Below are positions 59,632-64,000 of a DNA stretch of 64,000 nt, one piece after another. Position 1 is the first letter of the stretch. Each line of letters opens with the position of its first letter. The notes under the pieces were generated by a model, which was given only the letters and a program-made list of their open reading frames with translations, searched no databases and was not told the DNA's origin. The position numbers were made by a program, and so were the translations under genes. This DNA is from Ralstonia pickettii (GTDB lineage: Bacteria; Pseudomonadota; Gammaproteobacteria; Burkholderiales; Burkholderiaceae), in NCBI RefSeq assembly GCF_030582395.1, contig NZ_CP104382.1:558001-622000 (forward strand), read 5' to 3'.

Positions 59632-59821
59632 GATGGCCCCCGGTGCGTATTTGCGACAGCTCAGAGTGCAATCCATTGCTGTCGGCGTGTCGCGGCGTGA
59701 TGCCGCCGTCGCTGTGTGAATTATTGTTGTTCTGCGCGACTTCAGTGGTAATCGGCAATTCTTTGGAAAAACTTAACATCCCGCTTCTGATGCTCCCAAA
59801 TTATGGTGGCGCTGTATCTCC

Positions 59822-59834
59822 CCCCTAAGAGGGG
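59822..59834. promoter_or_regulatory. Inverted repeat upstream of the LuxR gene
   Basis: CCCC-TAAGA-GGGG about 190 bases before the LuxR-type start codon. It resembles the CCCCTAAAGAAGGGG before the polysaccharide operon. Position would suit autoregulation; the link is inference. Confidence 0.3.
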
Positions 59835-59910
59835 AGTATGGGCGACTTTCAGCGCTGAAAATATAAAAAATATAAAAAATTTATACACATGTTCACGATG
59901 CCCGGGAGGG

Positions 59911-61596
59911 TCAGTTGAACTGGTACGTATAGGCTGCGTTGAACCTGAGGCTGCGAGAGCTTGAGTTGATCGGCTTGTCGCCCACCGGGCGGGCGATGGC
60001 CAGGTCCAGCGTGTAGTACTTCCGATCGGAGAAGCGCACGCCCAGGGCAATCGAGCCGAGCTGGTCGTGCACGAGCGTGCCGCCGTTCGAATAGACCTTT
60101 GCGGTGTCGTACAGCACGTAGGGCTGCACGGTCTTCAGATAGTCCATCGATACCTGGAACGCGCGGTTGATTTCCACCGATGCGCCCCACCCGCGGTCAC
60201 CCGCCACTTCACCGGCCGGATAGGCGAGGCCGAAGAATCGTCCGCCAAAGCTGATCTGTTCCGAAGACGGCAGCACCGCACCGCTGTACTGCGCCGCTCC
60301 CGACACCACCACGCCGAAGCCCAGGGGCAAGTCGTGGGCTTCGCTGGCGGTGACGCGCGTGCGCAGGAAGCTCAGGTCGACGTTGTTGCTGGCGTTGGCC
60401 GAGGCGCCCTTGCCGGCGCCCAGGCTGTTGATGCCTTGGTACAAGCCGAACGACGCACGTCGGGTCTCGCCCGGGTTGACTTCGGTATAGAGGACCTCGG
60501 CCCCGGCCACGCGGACTTTGGTATCGAGTTCGGCTTGGGGCAGCGTGATGTCTCGCGGGTCGTAGCGCTGCTTGTCGTCGTTGCCGTAGAAGGTGCCCGT
60601 GACCGTCAGGTTGCGCGTGTTCGACAGCAGTACCGGATAGCTCAATGACAACCCGAGCCGCTGCGTGTCGGTCAGGTAGCGCGATTGGTAACCCAGTTGT
60701 TCCAGCGGCAGATTTTCGGGCATGCCGCGGTAGTGAGACCACGTGAGCTTGGCCAATAGCCCATCGGTGCCAATCGGCTGCGCCCACGTTGCGGAGTAAA
60801 ACGTTTCATGGTCCGGCCCGCGCGGCTGCAGGGTCGACACCGTGATCTGCTCGCCCAGCGGCGTCACGCTGTTAAGCGTGCCGGTGATGACCGCCCGCAC
60901 ACCCGGCGAGCGATATTCCACGCCCGTGCCGATGGTGTAAGGCTGGCGCTTCACGCTCAACACGAGTTCGCTGGCGCCGTCTGTGGTGGTGGGCGGCTGC
61001 ACGGTCGCGGTGATCTGCACGCCGGGTTGCAGCGCCAGCACGCCGGTCACGCGCTCGAACGTCTCGCGGCGCAAAGGCTTCTCGTCCATCAGACGCTGCG
61101 AGATTTCGCGCAGGCGGCCTTCCAGCGGCCCAGGTGTCCCTTCAATTCGCATGCGTGCCACATAGCCTTCGACCACGGTGACGCGCACGACGCCGCCTTC
61201 AAACGTTTGTGCGGGCACAAAGGCAAACGAGAGCGGGAACCCGCGGTCGGCGTACAGCTTGGTGACGTCGTTCGCTGCCTGCAGGAGTTGCGCGACGGTG
61301 ATGTCGTGTCCGGCCAGCGGTGCGAAATACGCCGCGACCTCTGGAAACGGCAGTGTCTTGACGCCTTCGATCTGGAACTTGGTCGGCGTGAGATGCGTGG
61401 CGAGCAGATTCTCCAATGCCGGATTCGGTCGCTGAACCTCGACCTGGATTTTCTGCTGGGGCGGACGGGAAGTATCGACCTTGGGAAGCGTGTCGATCGG
61501 GTTGCCTTGCGTTGGGCTGCTCTGTGCCCAGCTCAGTGCCGGGCCGGTCAGTGCTACGCCTGTGGCCAGGGCCAACCGCATGGTGGTGGTCCGCAC
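59911..61596 (-). CDS. TpsB/FhaC-type two-partner secretion outer-membrane transporter
   Basis: A 561-residue outer-membrane protein. Signal peptide (cleaved near LSWAQ), an N-terminal helix and linker, POTRA repeats (about 70-225: FQIEGVKTLPFPEVAAYFAP, LYADRGFPLSFAFVP with VVRVTVVEGYV), then a 16-strand-type barrel with the FhaC signature GDRGWGASVEINRAF and a C-terminal YTYQF-type ending. It should export a TpsA-like protein, but none with a TPS domain is in the window. A repetitive lipoprotein lies directly upstream on the same strand. GTG start with GGAGGAG 6 bases away. Confidence 0.92.
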   Translation of the reverse strand: MRTTTMRLALATGVALTGPALSWAQSSPTQGNPIDTLPKVDTSRPPQQKIQVEVQRPNPALENLLATHLTPTKFQIEGVKTLPFPEVAAYFAPLAGHDITVAQLLQAANDVTKLYADRGFPLSFAFVPAQTFEGGVVRVTVVEGYVARMRIEGTPGPLEGRLREISQRLMDEKPLRRETFERVTGVLALQPGVQITATVQPPTTTDGASELVLSVKRQPYTIGTGVEYRSPGVRAVITGTLNSVTPLGEQITVSTLQPRGPDHETFYSATWAQPIGTDGLLAKLTWSHYRGMPENLPLEQLGYQSRYLTDTQRLGLSLSYPVLLSNTRNLTVTGTFYGNDDKQRYDPRDITLPQAELDTKVRVAGAEVLYTEVNPGETRRASFGLYQGINSLGAGKGASANASNNVDLSFLRTRVTASEAHDLPLGFGVVVSGAAQYSGAVLPSSEQISFGGRFFGLAYPAGEVAGDRGWGASVEINRAFQVSMDYLKTVQPYVLYDTAKVYSNGGTLVHDQLGSIALGVRFSDRKYYTLDLAIARPVGDKPINSSSRSLRFNAAYTYQFN

Positions 61597-61865
61597 GCCT
61601 GTCTCCTCCGTGGTATTCGTTTGTGGTGTCGCGATGCCGTACAGCCGCGCGTTGCATCAAACGATAACCGCGAGACATGGTGCTTTACAACAAGACACAT
61701 AGAGGGAGCGTTCACGCGGCGCAACGGCCCACGTAGATACCGATGGTGCGCGGCCGCGCCCCCGCGAACCGAATGACGATGCCGCATTGCACGGCATTGG
61801 TCCGTTTGAAACGCGACAGCGGCGGGCTGGCGTGATAACCGGCCCGCCGAAGCGTTGACTGTGGA

Positions 61866-63410
61866 TCAGTGGTGCGCGCCGCCCAGCACGCCGCCCACCG
61901 TGCCCAGCAGACCGCCCACTGCGCCAGTCACCGGCGAGAGCGGTGTTGTCGCACCTGCCGACGTCAGACCCGTACCCACCGTGGTGACCACGCTGCCAAC
62001 CGGCGCCGTGATCGTGCTGACCGGCCCCAGCGGGTTGCCAGCACCACCTGCTGCACCGCCCACGCTGCCCAGCGCGCCGGTAATCGGAGCGAGCGGGTTG
62101 CCACCACCCGTCGCCCCGCCCAGCCCACCGAGTGCACCAGTAATCGGAGCGAGCGGGCTGCTGCCACCCGTGGCGCCACCGAGACCGCCCAGCAGACCGG
62201 TGATCGGAGCGAGCGGGCTGGCGCCGCCGGTGCCACCCAGACCGCCGAGTGCGCCGGTAATCGGAGCAAGCGGATTACCGCCGCCAGTCGCCCCGCCGAG
62301 CCCGCCCAGCAGACCGGTGATCGGAGCAAGCGGGCTGGTGCCGCCAGTGCCGCCAAGACCGCCCAGTGCGCCAGTAATCGGGGCGAGCGGATTGCCGCCA
62401 CCCGTCGCACCGCCGAGGCCGCCCAGCAGACCCGTGATCGGCGCCAGCGGGTTGCCGCCCGATGCCGTCGGCGAATACACGACGCCACCCAGCGCGGCGA
62501 CGGTATTGCCTGTGGCCGTGACCACACCACCCAGGCCGCTGACCACCGGAACATTGGCCGAAGTGAGCGTGGTGCCGCCCTTGGCTACGGCGCCGCCGAT
62601 CGTACCCAGCAGCGTGTTGGCCGGCGAACCCAGGCCGGTGGCCGCGCCCAGCGTTTGCGTACCGCTGGTGACCTGCGAAGTCAGCGGCACGATCGCCGTG
62701 CTCAGCTGTTGCGTGAGTTGCTCCACGGGGCCGGTCGACAGGGCCGTGCCGAGCGTGCCGCCGCCGTTGGCCACCGCTTGGCCGACTTGCGAGACCACAC
62801 CGGCCAGCGGCGTTGTCACCGGAGCTAGCGGTGCCAGCGGGCCGGTGCCCAGATTGTTGACCAGCGTGCCGGCGCTCGTGACGGTGTTACCGGCACCGGT
62901 CACCACATTACCGAGGCTGGAGACCGTGGTGCCCACCGGATTGGCATTGCGGCCGATGCTGCCCAGCCCATTCTGCACGCCAGTGCCCAGCGCAGAAACT
63001 GTCGCGCCTGCGTTTTCGACGACACCGCCCAAGCCGCTTTGGACACCGCTCAGTTGCGAGGGCAGCGGCGCCGTTGCGATCGTCTTGCCAAGACCGCTGA
63101 CCGTCGAACCGGCGCTCGTGACAATGCCGCCGGCATTGTTGAGGACAGCGCCAGTCGGCGTCAGCGGCGCAGGTGCCGGAGTCGGGCTCGGGCTGGGTGA
63201 GGGCGACGGAGACGGCGAGGGGGAGGGCGAAGGCGAGGGGGAGGGCGCAGGAGAAGGCGTCGGCGTTGAACCGCCGCCATTGTTATTGGAGCCACCGCCG
63301 TTTGAACCGCCCAGCGAACCCCCGAGGTCGCCGGAGCCGGAGCTGGCGCAACCACCCAAAACCAAAAGGCTTGCCATGGTGGCGGCCAGGCACTTGATGT
63401 TCTTATTCAT
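61866..63410 (-). CDS. Repetitive Gly-rich surface lipoprotein
   Basis: A 514-residue lipoprotein: lipobox LGGC with Cys21, Gly/Ser/Asn-rich stretch (22-48), a PSPSPS linker (49-80), and a long body of hydrophobic-Gly repeats. Residues 319-460 hold seven units of about 20 residues, each NPLAPITGALGGLGGATGG-like with alternating GLL and GAL. Collagen-like and Gly-zipper proteins share such composition. It probably extends from the outer membrane. It is 269 bases upstream of tpsB and read the same way, so it may be its cargo or partner; this is inference. Confidence 0.8.
   Translation of the reverse strand: MNKNIKCLAATMASLLVLGGCASSGSGDLGGSLGGSNGGGSNNNGGGSTPTPSPAPSPSPSPSPSPSPSPSPSPSPTPAPAPLTPTGAVLNNAGGIVTSAGSTVSGLGKTIATAPLPSQLSGVQSGLGGVVENAGATVSALGTGVQNGLGSIGRNANPVGTTVSSLGNVVTGAGNTVTSAGTLVNNLGTGPLAPLAPVTTPLAGVVSQVGQAVANGGGTLGTALSTGPVEQLTQQLSTAIVPLTSQVTSGTQTLGAATGLGSPANTLLGTIGGAVAKGGTTLTSANVPVVSGLGGVVTATGNTVAALGGVVYSPTASGGNPLAPITGLLGGLGGATGGGNPLAPITGALGGLGGTGGTSPLAPITGLLGGLGGATGGGNPLAPITGALGGLGGTGGASPLAPITGLLGGLGGATGGSSPLAPITGALGGLGGATGGGNPLAPITGALGSVGGAAGGAGNPLGPVSTITAPVGSVVTTVGTGLTSAGATTPLSPVTGAVGGLLGTVGGVLGGAHH
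62031..62456 (-). repeat. Tandem repeats of about 57-60 bp in the lipoprotein gene
   Basis: Seven units encoding (G/S)(N/S)PLAPITG(A/L)LGGLGG(A/T)GG. Unit types GLL and GAL alternate, suggesting duplication of a two-unit block. Codons vary between units at third positions. Confidence 0.88.
63171..63266 (-). repeat. Hexanucleotide-like repeat encoding a Pro-Ser linker
   Basis: On the minus strand a run of CCNTCN/CCNTCG hexamers encodes the Pro-Ser stretch at residues 49-80. Such runs may change length by slippage. Confidence 0.8.
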
Positions 63411-63898
63411 GATCGATCTCCCGTTTTAAAAGTCCGCTTTAGTCAGCAGGAAAAAGTCTCACTCTCGATGTGAGGTGGTCAGACTCTGCAAACGGTGTGC
63501 CATGTCGCGGTTATTACGCAATGCGTAATGAGCCTCCTGAATTTGCGACGATTACCGCCATAAAAATGGCGAAACTGTGGAAATTAACCAGATTGCGGTA
63601 TTTACACGCCCTGCCAGAGCGCGGGCAAAAGGTTTGTCTGTCAGGTTATGTGGGAACGAATGTGTTCCGTGTCACGTTACGCCGTAACGTGCGAAACGCG
63701 GATTTGGACGTCGTAACACGGCGTGTTGAGATCGGGGTAATACCTGATGTACTGCCCACAAGCCCAATAAATAAGCCGCTCTCCGAAAACTGAATCATGG
63801 TTCTAATGCACCTGGCATGTCATTTGCAGAATGTGGCGCGCAGTCCGCAGTACCGAGCTCAGACATCAAGACACATCATTCCAAGAAGGGGACGGACC
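63411..63898. other. Control region between two divergent lipoprotein genes
   Basis: 488 bases that should hold both promoters. The recognisable elements are two palindromes at 63673-63691 and 63715-63727. An open frame of about 107 codons (63470-63793) covers most of it, but its product is low in quality and has no ribosome-binding site. Confidence 0.5.
63673..63691. promoter_or_regulatory. Perfect 9-1-9 palindrome, candidate operator
   Basis: CACGTTACG-C-CGTAACGTG. A related 6-1-6 palindrome, AACACG-g-CGTGTT, is centred 39 bases downstream (63715-63727). Both share an ACG-N-CGT core, as expected of two sites for one dimeric regulator between divergent genes. Confidence 0.6.
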
Positions 63899-64000
63899 AT
63901 GACTCACATTCGACACTCCATTCGCGTTGCGCCGTTGGCCTGCGCTGTTGCCGCACTCATGCTCGCGGCTTGTTCTTCGGGAGGCTCCGGCTCGGGCAGT
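63899..64000 (+). CDS. Lipoprotein, N-terminal part (cut by window edge)
   Basis: 34 codons remain. Signal peptide MTHIRHSIRVAPLACAVAALMLAAC with lipobox LAAC, followed by SSGGSGSGS. AAGGGGA lies 7 bases before the ATG. The Gly/Ser-rich mature start resembles that of the divergent repetitive lipoprotein, so the two may be related. Confidence 0.8.
   Translation, partial: MTHIRHSIRVAPLACAVAALMLAACSSGGSGSGS

Noticed and set aside
59850..59890. Palindrome TTTCAGCGCTGAAA followed by an AT-rich stretch, considered as terminator of tpsB
   Set aside because: For tpsB, read on the minus strand, the T-rich part comes before the hairpin, not after it; on the plus strand the tail is A-rich. Not a convincing terminator.
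62031..62456. Regular repeats considered as a CRISPR array
   Set aside because: They are in-frame coding repeats without unique spacers.
63470..63793. 107-codon open frame between the divergent lipoproteins
   Set aside because: No ribosome-binding site, no recognisable domain, and it runs through the palindromic candidate operators; the region is better read as control DNA.

Overview
The window is a GC-rich bacterial chromosome segment. Gene content and protein style fit a betaproteobacterium of the Burkholderiaceae, most likely Ralstonia or a close relative; this is inferred from the proteins, not from a marker gene. Examples are the LysR / lipase-like / RND efflux cluster, the TpsB plus glycine-rich lipoprotein pair, and the short H-NS protein. 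I see no rRNA, tRNA, insertion sequence, prophage or CRISPR array. Both ends cut genes: a penicillin-acylase-type hydrolase on the left and a lipoprotein on the right.

Layout. 1-6.1 kb: acylase, hybrid sensor kinase, MFS exporter, a DUF3175 protein, a small unknown and a dodecin. 6.1-10 kb: a divergent lipoprotein pair, an AcpA-type phosphoesterase and a di-heme cytochrome c peroxidase. 10-13.5 kb: TerC/CBS/CorC membrane protein, DMT exporter and AraC regulator. 13.7-16.6 kb: BaeS/BaeR-like two-component system with a Spy/CpxP-like periplasmic protein. 16.6-19.7 kb: universal stress protein, AraC regulator, two coupled small exported proteins and a possible small ORF with a terminator. 19.7-26 kb: a GGDEF/EAL protein, a membrane protein, modE with a flavodoxin-like gene, and a convergent modBC unit with a candidate ModE site but no adjacent modA.

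26.4-35 kb is the most interesting block. It is a tight seven-gene operon: wecB, a processive family-2 glycosyltransferase, a bactofilin-like protein, an exported helical-barrel protein, a membrane-anchored NodB deacetylase, a YaiO-like outer-membrane barrel and a polytopic membrane protein. It reads as a synthase-dependent, ManNAc-linked, partly deacetylated exopolysaccharide system with an unusual parts list. 35-43.7 kb is an RND multidrug efflux operon (outer-membrane factor, pump, adaptor) preceded by a lipase-like gene and a divergent LysR regulator, the arrangement known in Burkholderia as ceo/bpeEF-oprC. The lipase-like protein has Asp in place of the nucleophilic Ser.

43.7-55.3 kb: a 24-residue tandem-repeat exported protein, a Mut7-C protein, otsBA (trehalose), a 2,4-dienoyl-CoA reductase, a degenerate tyrosine-recombinase-like protein, galE, a membrane PAS protein without an output domain and a chemoreceptor. 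55.4-64 kb: H-NS family protein, a second GGDEF/EAL protein, a LuxR regulator with a four-cysteine cluster, a TpsB transporter beside a repetitive Gly-rich lipoprotein, and the start of a second Gly/Ser-rich lipoprotein divergent from it.

Two c-di-GMP enzymes, H-NS, a LuxR regulator, a polysaccharide operon and surface lipoproteins suggest that cell-surface and biofilm control is a recurring theme, but no direct regulatory link is shown by the sequence alone.
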